Assembly: GCF_008711155.1 (NCBI RefSeq)
Contig: NZ_VUYQ01000001.1
Span: forward strand, 1 to 64,000
Direction: 5' to 3'
From: Dechloromonas sp. CZR5
GTDB taxonomy: Bacteria > Pseudomonadota > Gammaproteobacteria > Burkholderiales > Rhodocyclaceae
Length of the DNA stretch: 64,000 nt
The notes under the pieces were generated by a model that made no database searches, had not been told where the DNA came from, and was given only the letters and a program-made list of their open reading frames with translations. Positions 53,683 to 62,671 of the stretch are shown here, piece after piece (position 1 is the stretch's first letter; each line of letters begins with the position of its first letter). The position numbers and the translations under genes were made by a program.

Positions 53683-54747
53683 TCAGGGTGCTTTCGGGGA
53701 GAGATTCAGCTTGCGGTACTGGCCGGGTGTCATGCCCTCGATTTCGCGGAAGGCGTCGTAGAAATTCGATTGCGCGGTGAAGCCGACATTCAGGCCAACC
53801 GAAAGGACGGAGGCGGACGGTTCGGCGATCAGCATCCGGCGAGCGGCGCTGACCCGCCATTCGCGCAGGAAACGGGAGAAGCCCTTGCCGAGCCGGGTGT
53901 TCAGCAGTTCGGAGAGCTGGTGCGGGCTCAGGTCGAGGCGCTCGGCCAGCATGGCCAGGCTCAATTCCGGGTTAGCGTACAGGCCATCATCCTGCATTAG
54001 CGTGTTCAACCTGAGCTCGGTGGCAGCGCAATCCACCTGGCCGAGGGTGGAGACGGCGTAGGCGGCACGGGCTGCCTCGCCCACCTCGCTGGGCAGTTCC
54101 GGTCGCCGGCCGAGGGCGAGCTGGACGAGCAGGAAGGCGAGCCCGATGGCGCAGGCGTAAAGCGTGTAGAACAGCTTGCCCGGCAACTCCGCCTGCACCA
54201 GGCCGAGGCCGGCGACGCCGAGGGCGATGACGAAAATGCCGCCCAACAGTCCCATTTCCCGGTGAAACCCGGTGCGGCTGGCGCGCAGGCGGTAGAGGCT
54301 GTGCGCCAGCCAGACCAGATAGCCGGCACCCACGACGAACGCTGCGGGCAAGGCCGTACTGGCAGGTAGTGCGGGCGCTAACAGGATGGGCAACAGATGC
54401 AACAGCTGCCCGGGACGAAACCCCGAGGGCTGTTCGGGGTGCAGCAGGGGGCGGGCAAACAGGTAGAAGGCCGGGGCGACGACGAACAGCGTCATCCGGT
54501 AAGGCAGGCTGGCGGTCCAGGGCTGGTCGAGGTCGAGCCAGGCGAAGTGGGCCAACTGCAGTCCGGCCAGGGCCAGGAGCAGGAGGCGTCCCATGTGGCG
54601 TGCCGACGGGTGGTCGCCGTAGGCATCTTTCCGGAAGTGCGTGACGCTCAGCGTCAGGGCGCTGAACAGCGAATAGCCGGCAAGGAGGATGGCGATCTGG
54701 TGCAAAGTGAATTCTGGCGGGATGAGGGGACGGCAGCGATGGGCCAA
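53683..54747 (-). CDS. Membrane-anchored AraC-family regulator
   Basis: A 354-residue protein with seven hydrophobic helices (about 15-215) and a C-terminal AraC DNA-binding domain with two helix-turn-helix units: NPELSLAMLAERLDLSPHQL, then SVLSVGLNVGFTAQSNFYDA and FREIEGMTPGQYRKLNLSPK. The N-terminal part is of the 7TM-DISM/DUF-type found in membrane-bound AraC regulators. It most likely controls the operon it precedes on the same strand. Confidence 0.88.
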   Translation of the reverse strand: MAHRCRPLIPPEFTLHQIAILLAGYSLFSALTLSVTHFRKDAYGDHPSARHMGRLLLLALAGLQLAHFAWLDLDQPWTASLPYRMTLFVVAPAFYLFARPLLHPEQPSGFRPGQLLHLLPILLAPALPASTALPAAFVVGAGYLVWLAHSLYRLRASRTGFHREMGLLGGIFVIALGVAGLGLVQAELPGKLFYTLYACAIGLAFLLVQLALGRRPELPSEVGEAARAAYAVSTLGQVDCAATELRLNTLMQDDGLYANPELSLAMLAERLDLSPHQLSELLNTRLGKGFSRFLREWRVSAARRMLIAEPSASVLSVGLNVGFTAQSNFYDAFREIEGMTPGQYRKLNLSPKAP

Positions 54748-54795
54748 GCCGTCGTCATGCGCCCGCTAAGATAGCACGCCGCCCGCTACGTCGGT

Positions 54796-54951
54796 TCAGG
54801 CGTCGGTGTCGCTTGGGGAAATGGGCCAGAAAGTCAGGGGGGCGGGGGAAACCAGGCACGCCCCGTCACACTTGCCATGTTTCCTGTGTTTCTTCTTGAG
54901 CTTCGGACAGCCCTTGCAGGGCGGCTCCGACTTGCAGCATTTCTTGCCCAT
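54796..54951 (-). CDS. Small Cys-rich protein (51 aa)
   Basis: A 51-residue protein beginning MGKKCCKSEPPCKGCPKLKK, with six to seven Cys and many Lys in the first 35 residues and an unstructured end. The Cys pairs could bind a metal or protect as thiols. Its ATG shares one base with the stop of the cupin gene (TGATG), typical of a coupled real gene. No known family; too short for automatic calling. Confidence 0.75.
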   Translation of the reverse strand: MGKKCCKSEPPCKGCPKLKKKHRKHGKCDGACLVSPAPLTFWPISPSDTDA

Positions 54952-55244
54952 CAGTGCGCTCTGGGGCGATTGCTGCGTGCAACCCAGTACGTGGCGCCAG
55001 CCGGCCCGTAGCGCTCGGCATGCGGCTCGTCGGCATCCAGCGAGAAGCGGTCGCCGGGCTGCAGGTGGCGAGTGTGCTCGCCAAGCTGCAGCCACATTTC
55101 GCCCAGCACCACCACGGCGCTGACCCCGAAGGGATGGGTGTGGGTTTCCAACACCGCGTCCGCCGGCCACTGGCGTTCGAGAACCTCGTCGAAGCCTTCG
55201 GCCAGCGCTTGCTGCCTGAATGCGTCAAAGTCGTGGGCGGGCAT
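54951..55244 (-). CDS. Small cupin-domain protein
   Basis: A 97-residue single-domain cupin: the first motif ETHTHPFGVSAVVVLGEM with His-x-His and a following Glu, the second LQPGDRFSLDADEPHAERYG with a metal His. Likely binds a metal ion; ligand unknown. It lies 10 bases after the tpx stop and is followed by the Cys-rich gene. Confidence 0.88.
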   Translation of the reverse strand: MPAHDFDAFRQQALAEGFDEVLERQWPADAVLETHTHPFGVSAVVVLGEMWLQLGEHTRHLQPGDRFSLDADEPHAERYGPAGATYWVARSNRPRAH

Positions 55245-55254
55245 GGCGAATGTC

Positions 55255-55755
55255 TCAGAGTGCGGCCAGCGCGGCGGCGTAGTCCGGTTCGTTCTTGATC
55301 TCGGAGACCAGCTCGCTGTGCAGCACGCGGTTGTTTTCGTCGAGGACGACCACGGCACGGGCGCTGACGCCGGCCAGCGGGCCGTTGGCGATGGCGACAC
55401 CGTAGGCTTCGAGGAAGTCACGGCCGCGCATGGTCGACAGGGTGATGACGTTGTCCAGGCCTTCGGCGCCGCAGAAACGGGCCTGGGCGAAGGGCAGGTC
55501 GGCCGAGATGCAGAGGATGACGGTGTTGGGCCTGTCGTTGGCCTTGGCGTTGAACTGGCGAACCGAGGTGGCGCAGGTCGGCGTATCGATGCTCGGGAAG
55601 ATGTTGAGAATCTTGCGCTTGCCGGCCAGGCTGCCCAGGGTGACATCGGACAGATCCTTGGCGACGAGCGAGAAGGCCGGGGCGGTATCGCCTTTTTGCG
55701 GGAAGGTGCCGCTGACGACGATCGCGTTGCCGCCGAGGGTTACGGTTTGGGACAT
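55255..55755 (-). CDS. tpx: Thiol peroxidase Tpx (atypical 2-Cys peroxiredoxin)
   Basis: A 166-residue peroxiredoxin with the peroxidatic Cys in [15 protein letters not shown] and the resolving Cys in [11 protein letters not shown]. It starts [20 protein letters not shown]. It reduces H2O2 and organic peroxides with thioredoxin. I chose ATG 55755 after GGAG; a GTG lies four codons upstream. It follows katA on the same strand with a 105-base gap. Confidence 0.96.
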   Translation of the reverse strand: MSQTVTLGGNAIVVSGTFPQKGDTAPAFSLVAKDLSDVTLGSLAGKRKILNIFPSIDTPTCATSVRQFNAKANDRPNTVILCISADLPFAQARFCGAEGLDNVITLSTMRGRDFLEAYGVAIANGPLAGVSARAVVVLDENNRVLHSELVSEIKNEPDYAAALAAL

Positions 55756-55860
55756 CGGATGCTCCACAGGGTTGAATGAGCAGGTTGGACGAAGCGTGCC
55801 GGGGTTGGTTCAATCGGGGCGGCGACCGCCGGGTCGTCGCCCCGATTCGTGGCGGATGCG

Positions 55861-57300
55861 TCAGGCGCCCAGTCCGAGCGCCTTGGCTACGCCGGCGCCG
55901 TAGGCCGGATCGGCCTGGGTGCAGTTGGCGATGTGGCGGCGCTTGATTTCCTCCGGCGCGTCGCCCATGGCGCGGGCGGTGTTCTCGAAGAGGCGCTGCT
56001 GCTCGTCGGCCTTCATCAGGCGGAAGAGGTTGCCGGCCTGCGAGAAGTAGTCGCCGTCCTCGCGGTGGTTCCAATGGTCGGCCATGCCTTCGATGGACAG
56101 CGGCGGCTCGCGGTAATCCGGCTGTTCATCCCACTGGCCGTAGCTGTTGGGCTGGTAGCCGAGGGTGGCGCCGTGGTTGCCGTCGATGCGCATGGCGCCG
56201 TCGCGGTGATAGCTGTGGAACGGGCACTTGGGCGCATTGACCGGAATCTGGTGGTGATTGACGCCGAGTCGGTAGCGCTGCGCGTCGCCGTAGGAGAACA
56301 GCCGGGCCTGCAGCATCTTGTCCGGCGAGAAAGAAATGCCGGGGACGACAGCGGCCGGGTTGAAGGCCGATTGCTCGACTTCGGCGAAGAAGTTCTCCGG
56401 GTTGCGGTTCAATTCCATGACGCCGACTTCGATCAACGGGTAATCCTTGTGCGGCCAGACCTTGGTCAGGTCGAAGGGGTTGTACGGCACCTGCGAGGCA
56501 TCCTTCTCCGGCATGACCTGGATGTAGAGCGTCCATTTCGGATAGTCGCCGCGGTCGATGGCGTCGAGCAGGTCGCGCTGGTGCGATTCGCGGTCGCGGC
56601 CGATGATCTCCGTCGCTTCGGCATCGGTCAGGTTCTTGATGCCCTGCTGGGTGCGGAAGTGGAACTTGACCCAGTAACGCTCGTTGGCGGCGTTGATGAA
56701 GCTGAAGGTATGCGAACCGAAGCCGTGCATGTGGCGGTAGGTGGCCGGGATGCCGCGGTCGGACATGACGATGGTCACCTGATGCAAGGCTTCCGGCAGC
56801 GAGGTCCAGAAATCCCAGTTGTTGCGGGCCGAGCGCATGTTGGTGCGCGGGTCGCGCTTGACGGCGTGGTTGAGGTCCGGGAACTTGAGCGGATCGCGCA
56901 GGAAAAAGACCGGGGTGTTGTTGCCGACCAGATCCCAGTTGCCTTCCTCGGTGTAGAACTTGACGGCGAAGCCGCGGATGTCGCGTTCGGCATCGGCTGC
57001 GCCGCGCTCGCCGGCCACGGTGGTGAAGCGGGCGAAGAGCTCGGTCTTCTTGCCGATCTGGCTGAAGATCTTGGCGCGGGTGTATTGGGTAATGTCGTGG
57101 GTGACGGTGAAGGTGCCGTAGGCGCCGGAACCCTTGGCGTGCATGCGCCGCTCGGGAATGACTTCGCGGTCGAAGTGGGCGAGCTTTTCGAGCAGCCAGA
57201 CATCCTGCAGCAAAACCGGGCCGCGCGGGCCGGCGGTCATCGTGTTCTGGTTGTCGACAACCGGCGCGCCGGCAGCAGTCGTGAGTTTCTTACCTTGCAT
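55861..57300 (-). CDS. katA: Monofunctional heme catalase KatA
   Basis: A 479-residue clade 3-type catalase. The distal His is in [12 protein letters not shown], the catalytic Asn in [15 protein letters not shown], the proximal heme Tyr in [15 protein letters not shown]. It decomposes H2O2 to water and oxygen. ATG 57300 follows a perfect AAGGAG. Upstream lie a 30-residue ORF with its own strong Shine-Dalgarno and a sigma-70-type promoter. Confidence 0.97.
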   Translation of the reverse strand: MQGKKLTTAAGAPVVDNQNTMTAGPRGPVLLQDVWLLEKLAHFDREVIPERRMHAKGSGAYGTFTVTHDITQYTRAKIFSQIGKKTELFARFTTVAGERGAADAERDIRGFAVKFYTEEGNWDLVGNNTPVFFLRDPLKFPDLNHAVKRDPRTNMRSARNNWDFWTSLPEALHQVTIVMSDRGIPATYRHMHGFGSHTFSFINAANERYWVKFHFRTQQGIKNLTDAEATEIIGRDRESHQRDLLDAIDRGDYPKWTLYIQVMPEKDASQVPYNPFDLTKVWPHKDYPLIEVGVMELNRNPENFFAEVEQSAFNPAAVVPGISFSPDKMLQARLFSYGDAQRYRLGVNHHQIPVNAPKCPFHSYHRDGAMRIDGNHGATLGYQPNSYGQWDEQPDYREPPLSIEGMADHWNHREDGDYFSQAGNLFRLMKADEQQRLFENTARAMGDAPEEIKRRHIANCTQADPAYGAGVAKALGLGA

Positions 57301-57326
57301 GGTTCTCTCCTTGAGTGGCGGATGGG

Positions 57327-57419
57327 TCAGAAGTTGTCCGGCAGGGTGGCCAGCACATCGACGCAGATGTCCCAGCTGACGAAGGTATCGAACCAACGAT
57401 CGATGTAACGGGAAATCAT
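57327..57419 (-). CDS. 30-residue ORF before katA
   Basis: ATG 57419 follows a perfect AGGAGG 5 bases upstream and encodes 30 residues, beginning [20 protein letters not shown] and ending TLPDNF. It contains two Trp and three Phe and looks amphipathic. It stops 26 bases before katA, so it lies in the same leader. It could be a small functional protein or a leader peptide that couples translation to katA. Not recognised. Confidence 0.7.
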   Translation of the reverse strand: MISRYIDRWFDTFVSWDICVDVLATLPDNF

Positions 57420-57464
57420 GTTGTCCTCCTGGGTTTAACAAGGTCGGTCTGACCTGATGGACTC

Positions 57465-57514
57465 AGTGTAGGGAGAGATGTTTCATTGAGCCAATTGATT
57501 GAGTGAATTTGGCT
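57465..57514 (-). promoter_or_regulatory. katA promoter and overlapping inverted repeat
   Basis: On the minus strand TTGGCT (57494-57489), an 18-base spacer and TACACT (57470-57465) form a promoter. The -35 is one arm of AGCCAA-N14-TTGGCT (57489-57514), so a bound repressor or activator could act there. I cannot match it to an OxyR site with confidence. Confidence 0.6.
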
Positions 57515-57559
57515 GATTGCTATTGCTAATTGAGTGGCGGGCGGGCCGCCATAAAGAAA

Positions 57560-57584
57560 ATGGCGCATCGGATGGATGCGCCAT
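57560..57584 (-). terminator. Terminator of the small membrane protein gene
   Basis: On the minus strand ATGGCGCATC and GATGCGCCAT pair around a 5-base loop and are followed by TTTTCTTT. Confidence 0.8.
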
Positions 57585-57628
57585 GGCTTGTCGGGCGGGC
57601 CCCGCGAGGTGGCGGGGCGGGAGTCTGC

Positions 57629-57859
57629 TTACTCCGGGGTGTTCTGGCGGGCGCCGGGGCGGGCCTTCTCGGGCGACATCAGCATGACGTGCAGCAGGCG
57701 GTTGCAACGGTCCAGCGTCCAGGCGATGGCTTTGGCGCCGCTGGAGATGATCAGGTTGCGGGTGGCCTTGCGGAAGTGGAAGAGGGTCTGGACGAGAATC
57801 ATCGTGACGACCATGCCGATGACCAAGTGGGTGACGTAGAGGTGGAGATCGCTGTTCAT
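57629..57859 (-). CDS. Small membrane protein (76 aa), unknown
   Basis: A 76-residue protein with one hydrophobic helix (about 9-27, THLVIGMVVTMILVQTLFHF) and a basic cytosolic end with LDRCNRLLHVMLM. Start 57859 follows AAGGAA. It lies divergent from the LysR gene, which may control it. No family recognised. Confidence 0.7.
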   Translation of the reverse strand: MNSDLHLYVTHLVIGMVVTMILVQTLFHFRKATRNLIISSGAKAIAWTLDRCNRLLHVMLMSPEKARPGARQNTPE

Positions 57860-57966
57860 CGTGTGTTCCTTTTCTTGTTGGGGTGGGGCGGTCGCCACTG
57901 TAAGAAAGATGTTGCGCTGCAACAAACGATGATTTGTCAGTCGATGCATGAGAAAATCTCAGTCGT

Positions 57967-58941
57967 ATGCCTTATCGACTTCCTCCCCTGAATTCCTTGC
58001 GTGCCTTCGAGGCCGCGGCCCGCCACCTCAGTTTCAAGCTGGCGGGAGAAGAACTGTCGGTCACGCCGACGGCGATCAGCCATCAGATACGCAGTCTGGA
58101 GGATGCGCTCGGTTTTCCCTTGTTCCATCGGCTGACGCGCGCCATCGAACTGACCGCCAAGGGACGCGCCATGCTGCCCAAGGTACGCGAGGGGCTGGAC
58201 GCCTTTGCGGCCGCCATCGAGAGCACGCGCTGCGACGAACAGAGCGGGCGCCTGCACGTGTCGTCGCCGCCCACCTTCCTGTCGCGCTGGCTGATCCGGC
58301 ACCTGCCCGGGTTTGCCGTCCGGCATCCGGAAATTCAACTGCACATGGCGGCATCGCTGGGCATGATCGACTTGCCGGACGGTTCGGCGGGAACGGTGCC
58401 GGAGGCGCTGCCCGAGCATCCCGGGCGCGAGGACGAGGCGGAAATCTCCATCCGCTTCGGCCGGGGAAGCTACCCCGGTTGCCAGGTCGAGCGGCTGTTT
58501 TCGCCGGTCTATGCGGCGGTGTGCAGCCCGCGCCTGCTGTTCGGTACGCAAGCCCTGAAGGTGCCGGGCGATCTGGCCCACCAGGTCTTGTTGCACGACG
58601 ATACGATTCCCGAACTGATGGTCCGCCCGACCTGGGCCGAATGGTTGGCGCTGGCCGGGGTGAGCGGTGTCGACAGCGATGCCGGGATGCATTTCAGCGA
58701 CTCGGGCCTGGTCCTGTCGGCGGCCATCGACGGCGTCGGTATCGCCCTCGCCTCGACGCCGCTGATCGAGGCCGAGGTGGCGGCCGGCCGCTTGGTGGTG
58801 TTGTTCGACATCGTGATCCGTCGGCCGCAGTCCTACTTTCTGGTCATTCCGGACGCGGTTGCCGGGCGCCCGGTGGTCCGGGCCTTTCGCGCATGGCTGC
58901 TGGAAGAGGCCGGACGGATGGCGGCGGCGCAGGCGGGCTGA
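57967..58941 (+). CDS. LysR-family regulator, GcvA-like
   Basis: A 324-residue regulator. The helix-turn-helix (about 1-60) begins MPYRLPPLNSLRAFEAAARH and is of the GcvA type, with SFKLAGEELSVTPTAISHQI. The effector domain (about 90-310) has the GcvA-type SIRFGRGSYPG. GcvA-like proteins control glycine cleavage, beta-lactamase or other targets; the target here is unknown. It is divergent from the small membrane protein gene, a candidate target. Confidence 0.9.
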   Translation: MPYRLPPLNSLRAFEAAARHLSFKLAGEELSVTPTAISHQIRSLEDALGFPLFHRLTRAIELTAKGRAMLPKVREGLDAFAAAIESTRCDEQSGRLHVSSPPTFLSRWLIRHLPGFAVRHPEIQLHMAASLGMIDLPDGSAGTVPEALPEHPGREDEAEISIRFGRGSYPGCQVERLFSPVYAAVCSPRLLFGTQALKVPGDLAHQVLLHDDTIPELMVRPTWAEWLALAGVSGVDSDAGMHFSDSGLVLSAAIDGVGIALASTPLIEAEVAAGRLVVLFDIVIRRPQSYFLVIPDAVAGRPVVRAFRAWLLEEAGRMAAAQAG

Positions 58942-58956
58942 ACCGCCAGCCGGCCC

Positions 58957-60246
58957 TCAGTGTGAAGCGGTGTGCAGGCGCCGGTGCAGGCGGCGGATGC
59001 CCAGCCAGGTCGCGGCGGCGATCAGCGGCAGGAGCAGGCCGACGGCCTGGTCTACCGGAATCCCGATTCCCCAGCCCTTGAGCGCCTTCAAGGCATACGA
59101 GGCAAGACCGAGGCCGTAATACGAAATGGCCACCACCGACAGGCCTTCGACGGCCTGCTGCAATTGCACCTGCCGGTTGGCGCTGCGGCTCAGGCTGGCG
59201 AGAACGCTCTGGCTCTGCCGTTCCTGGGCCAGATTGACGCGGGTGCGCAGCATGTCGTTGGAGCGCCCGATCTTGCCGGCCAGCGCTTCCTGGCGGGCTG
59301 CCACCGACAGGCAGGTATCCATGGCCGGGGCCAGCCGCCGCTCCATGAATTCGCCGATGGTCGGCACGCCTTCGATGCGGTGCTCGCGCAGTTCGCCGAT
59401 GCGGGTGCCGACGATGCGGTAATAGGCTTGCGCCGCGCTGAAGCGATAGCCCGTGCGGAAGGATTGGGCGCGGACACGGGTATCGAGACGGGAGAGGTCG
59501 CGGAGCAGCCCCTCGGCATCGCCGTCGATGTCGAGGCTGCTCATCCGGCTGCCCAGTTCGGTCAGATCTTCCTCGATATCGCCAAGCAGGGTCGCGCCCT
59601 CGCGGGCCAGCGGCAGGGCGAGCAGGGCCATCATCAGGTAGGTCTCGATTTCGCCGAGGCGCTGAACCAGCCGGCCCATCTGCGATTCGCGCAAGTCGAT
59701 GTCGCGGATCAGGAATTTGGAGAAACCATCCGGCCCGACCTGAAAGTCGGTCCATATTTCGCCACCCGACAAGACCTGGCTGCCGACCAGGGGCGGTACC
59801 GGGAACAACTGCTTCAGGCGGCGGTCGGCGATGCCCAGCGGGCTGCCGCGTTCGGCGATCAGGTGCGAGGCGACGATCACCGAACCCTGCAGCGTCGCCA
59901 GCCAGTCGGCCGGCACGTGGCGCAGGGCGGTGAGCTGGAAATCGCCGCCATCCTCGCCGGCCTCGACGAAACTGAAGGTCGAGAACTCGCTATGTCTCTC
60001 CCACTTCAGCCGGAAATGGCCGAAGTCGTGAAAGAAATGCTGCGCGCCGGCGGCCGGCGCCGCCACGCCGAAGCGTGCGCACAACGTGGCGAGCCGGCTG
60101 TCGTGCATGGCCGGGTCGTCGTCGGTGTGAATGGCCAGGTGCGAAATGCGGGCCGGCGCCTCGAGCACCATGAAGGGCCGGGCGTGGATTTCGCCGGCCA
60201 GGCGCAGGCGCAGCGGGTGGTTGAGGTGGCCGGCAAGGCACAGCAT
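58957..60246 (-). CDS. DUF3422 family membrane protein
   Basis: A 429-residue protein. The cytosolic domain has NHPLRLRLAGEIHARPF, HTDDDPAMHDSRLATLC and FVEAGEDGG. Near the end are two membrane helices (about 370-415) in SVVAISYYGLGLASYALKAL and LLLPLIAAATWLGIRRLHRR. DUF3422 is common in betaproteobacteria and has no proven function. It lies 12 bases downstream of the 53-residue ORF. Confidence 0.9.
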   Translation of the reverse strand: MLCLAGHLNHPLRLRLAGEIHARPFMVLEAPARISHLAIHTDDDPAMHDSRLATLCARFGVAAPAAGAQHFFHDFGHFRLKWERHSEFSTFSFVEAGEDGGDFQLTALRHVPADWLATLQGSVIVASHLIAERGSPLGIADRRLKQLFPVPPLVGSQVLSGGEIWTDFQVGPDGFSKFLIRDIDLRESQMGRLVQRLGEIETYLMMALLALPLAREGATLLGDIEEDLTELGSRMSSLDIDGDAEGLLRDLSRLDTRVRAQSFRTGYRFSAAQAYYRIVGTRIGELREHRIEGVPTIGEFMERRLAPAMDTCLSVAARQEALAGKIGRSNDMLRTRVNLAQERQSQSVLASLSRSANRQVQLQQAVEGLSVVAISYYGLGLASYALKALKGWGIGIPVDQAVGLLLPLIAAATWLGIRRLHRRLHTASH

Positions 60247-60258
60247 GGCGCGGCGCTC

Positions 60259-60420
60259 TCAGTTGTAGCCGAGGATGGCGTCCGGACTGTCGTCGGTCTG
60301 GGCGGGATTGGGGGCGCCGATCGCCGGCACGCCTGCTGCGTCGTCGCACCCCTCCTGGATGGGCAATTGCTCGGACGGCACGGCGGGCTGGCGAGGTGTC
60401 ACGGGGGTGGCTGGGTTCAT
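60259..60420 (-). CDS. 53-residue ORF after the AbrB-type permease
   Basis: An unstructured 53-residue protein rich in Pro, Ala and Asp (MNPATPVTPRQPAVPSEQL at the start). Its ATG overlaps the stop of the permease gene by 4 bases (ATGA) and has GGAGA before it. Likely real but of unknown function; the low-complexity sequence makes it weak evidence. Confidence 0.55.
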   Translation of the reverse strand: MNPATPVTPRQPAVPSEQLPIQEGCDDAAGVPAIGAPNPAQTDDSPDAILGYN

Positions 60421-61496
60421 GGCTTGTCTCCGGTTGTGGTGATGGATCGTTTGTGGCGCCAGGCCAGGTAATAACGGCAGAGCAGCGGGGCGCAGGCGGT
60501 GAGCAGCACGACGCGCAGCACGTGGGTGGCAGTGACCAGCGGTACGCTGAGGTGCATTTCGCGGGCCGTGATGCTCATCTCGGCCATGCCGCCCGGCGAT
60601 GCGGCGAGCAGCAGCGAAGCGAAGGGAATGGGAATCAGCCAGCCGATGGTGCCGACGAAGAGGGCGCAGAGCACCAGCGTCAGTGCCGTGGCGCCGGCGC
60701 TGACGCTGAGGAAGCGGGGCGCGGCGCGGAAGAAGCTGGGCGAGAAGCGGGTGCCGAGCGCCGTGCCAAGCAGCAGTTGACCGCCATTGACCAGCCAGCC
60801 GGGCAGGCTGGTCAATGGCAGGTTGGCGGCGGTCAGCACGCCGATGCAGAGCAGCGGGCCAAGCACCCAGGCGTTGGCGATGCGCAGTTTGGCGAACAGG
60901 ACGACGCCGGTCAGCGAGGCGGCGAGCAGCAACGGAAAGCGCATCCAGTCGACGGTGCCGGCCAGGGCACGGAAGGTTTCGTGGCCTTCGCGGGCGCCGT
61001 GGTGCAGCGCGAAGGGAATGATGCTGACGACGAGCATGACGCGCAGGGCATGGGCGGCGGCGATGCGGTCGATCTGCCCGCCGTGGCGCTCGGCCAGCAC
61101 GACCATTTCCGAGGCGCCGCCGGGCAGTCCGGCGAAAAAGGCGGTGGCCGGGGTGACCTGTCCCCAGCGTTCGAGCAGGCGGGCGGCGGCAAGCCCGAAG
61201 ATGACGGCGCTGCCGGCCATGAGCAGGATGGCCGGCATGTGGCGGCCGAGTTCGCCGAGCACGGCGGGGGTGAAATAGAGGCCGAGGGCGGTGCCGATGG
61301 CCCATTGCCCGGCCTGGCGGCCGCCGGGCAGCGCCAGCAGGGGCAGCCCGGCGACGCGCAGGATGGCGATGGAGAACAGCGGGCCGAGCATCCAGGGCAG
61401 CGGCAGGTGGGCGGCAGCGGCGGCCCAGCCGGCAACGGCGGCAATGACGAGGGCGGCGGCAGTCCAGACGGTTTGTCGGGTGCGGGAGGTGGGCAT
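60417..61496 (-). CDS. AbrB-family (Ammonia monooxygenase-like) membrane permease
   Basis: A 359-residue protein with ten to eleven helices made of two repeats: LPLPWMLGPLFSIAILRVAG in the first half and ANAWVLGPLLCIGVLTAANL in the second. FFAGLPGGASEMVVLAERHG and LLLAASPGGMAEMSITAREM share the PGG-x-(A/S)EM motif typical of the AbrB (TIGR03082) repeat. Some members are annotated as putative ammonia monooxygenases but no such activity is shown; export or uptake of small solutes is more likely. Confidence 0.85.
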   Translation of the reverse strand: MPTSRTRQTVWTAAALVIAAVAGWAAAAAHLPLPWMLGPLFSIAILRVAGLPLLALPGGRQAGQWAIGTALGLYFTPAVLGELGRHMPAILLMAGSAVIFGLAAARLLERWGQVTPATAFFAGLPGGASEMVVLAERHGGQIDRIAAAHALRVMLVVSIIPFALHHGAREGHETFRALAGTVDWMRFPLLLAASLTGVVLFAKLRIANAWVLGPLLCIGVLTAANLPLTSLPGWLVNGGQLLLGTALGTRFSPSFFRAAPRFLSVSAGATALTLVLCALFVGTIGWLIPIPFASLLLAASPGGMAEMSITAREMHLSVPLVTATHVLRVVLLTACAPLLCRYYLAWRHKRSITTTGDKP

Positions 61497-61530
61497 GGTG
61501 GCTCTCAGCCGGGCAGGTGAGGCGACAGGA

Positions 61531-61567
61531 AAAAAAGGCGCCCCGCCGAGAGGGAAAGGCGGGGCGC
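61531..61567 (-). terminator. Rho-independent terminator of the ABC operon
   Basis: On the minus strand GCGCCCCGCC and GGCGGGGCGC form a 10-bp stem with a 10-base loop, then CCTTTTTTT. It lies about 37 bases past the ATPase stop. Confidence 0.88.
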
Positions 61568-61603
61568 AAAGTGCAGCGACATTGCGTTACTGCAGGGAGA
61601 GAG

Positions 61604-62671
61604 TCAGAAAATCCATACCGCGTCGCCGGGCAACTCCAGCCAGCGCTTGCCCGGTGCTTCGTGGCGCTTGCCCCAGGCGCGCAGCAGATCGTTGCCGGCG
61701 TGGAAGACGTATTCGTAGCGGTCGCCGAGGAACATCGAGGTGACCAGGTCGACTTCCGCCCGGTTGTGGCCGCTGGCGTCCGCCAGGTGAGCCTGTTCGA
61801 CGCGGACCACCGCCTTCGCCTCGTGGCCGATGGCGGCGTTGGTGCGACGCAGGCCCCACACCGACACGCCGTTGTCCAGATCGATGCGCGCCTCGCCGCC
61901 TTTGATGTCGCCGATACGCCCGGTCATGATGTTGTTGCTGCCCATGAAGTCGGCGACGAAGAAGGTCTGCGGCTGGCCGTACATCTCGGTCGGCGTGCCC
62001 TGCTGCTCGATGACGCCGCCGTTGAGCAGCAGGATGCGGTCGGACATGGCCATCGCTTCCGACTGGTCATGGGTGACGACCAGTGCCGAGAGCTGCAGCT
62101 CGACGATCAGGTTGCGCAGCCAGGCGCGGGCCTCTTCGCGCATCTTGGCGTCGAGGTTGGAAAGCGGCTCGTCGAGCAGGATGACCGGCGGGTTGTAGAC
62201 CAGCGCCCGGGCGATCGACACGCGCTGTTGCTGGCCGCCCGAGAGCTGGTGCGGATAGCGTTCGGCGAGGTGGTCGAGGCCGAGGTTCTTGAGCGCCGCA
62301 TGCACGCGCTGGACGATCTCGTTCCGTGCCACCTTGCGGAGGACCAGCGGGTAGGCGACGTTGTCGAACACCGTCTTGTGCGGCCACAGCGCGTAGGACT
62401 GGAAGACCAGGCCGAGATCGCGCTTTTCGGCCGGGATGTCGATGCCGGCGGCGGCATCGTAGATCGTCCGGCCGGCGATGGTGACGCTGCCCTGGTGCGG
62501 TTGCTCGAGGCCGGCGACGGCGCGCAGCAGGGTGGTCTTGCCGGAACCCGACGGGCCGAGCAGCGAGACGACTTCGCCGCGGCGCAATTCCATCGAGACG
62601 CCCTTGAGGATGGGGTTGCTGCCGTAGGACAGGGCGAGGTTGTCGACGGTGAGGATGGTCTTGTCAGTCAT
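61604..62671 (-). CDS. ABC transporter ATP-binding protein (FbpC/PotA-type)
   Basis: A 355-residue ATPase with Walker A LLGPSGSGKTTLLRAVAG, signature LSGGQQQRVSIARALV, Walker B VILLDEPLSNLDAK, and a C-terminal TOBE domain (about 280-355). The type imports iron(III), polyamines, thiamine or aminoethylphosphonate. It overlaps the permease by 8 bases. The substrate cannot be set without the binding-protein gene beyond the window. Confidence 0.93.
   Translation of the reverse strand: MTDKTILTVDNLALSYGSNPILKGVSMELRRGEVVSLLGPSGSGKTTLLRAVAGLEQPHQGSVTIAGRTIYDAAAGIDIPAEKRDLGLVFQSYALWPHKTVFDNVAYPLVLRKVARNEIVQRVHAALKNLGLDHLAERYPHQLSGGQQQRVSIARALVYNPPVILLDEPLSNLDAKMREEARAWLRNLIVELQLSALVVTHDQSEAMAMSDRILLLNGGVIEQQGTPTEMYGQPQTFFVADFMGSNNIMTGRIGDIKGGEARIDLDNGVSVWGLRRTNAAIGHEAKAVVRVEQAHLADASGHNRAEVDLVTSMFLGDRYEYVFHAGNDLLRAWGKRHEAPGKRWLELPGDAVWIF

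Noticed and set aside
57460..57530. OxyR site before katA
   Set aside because: Only part of the ATAG-type pattern is present; I report an inverted repeat without naming the protein.
60259..61569. 436-codon minus-strand frame overlapping the AbrB-type permease
   Set aside because: Arg/Pro/Ala-rich shadow of the permease frame. Only its last 53 codons are supported, by their own ATG and ribosome site.
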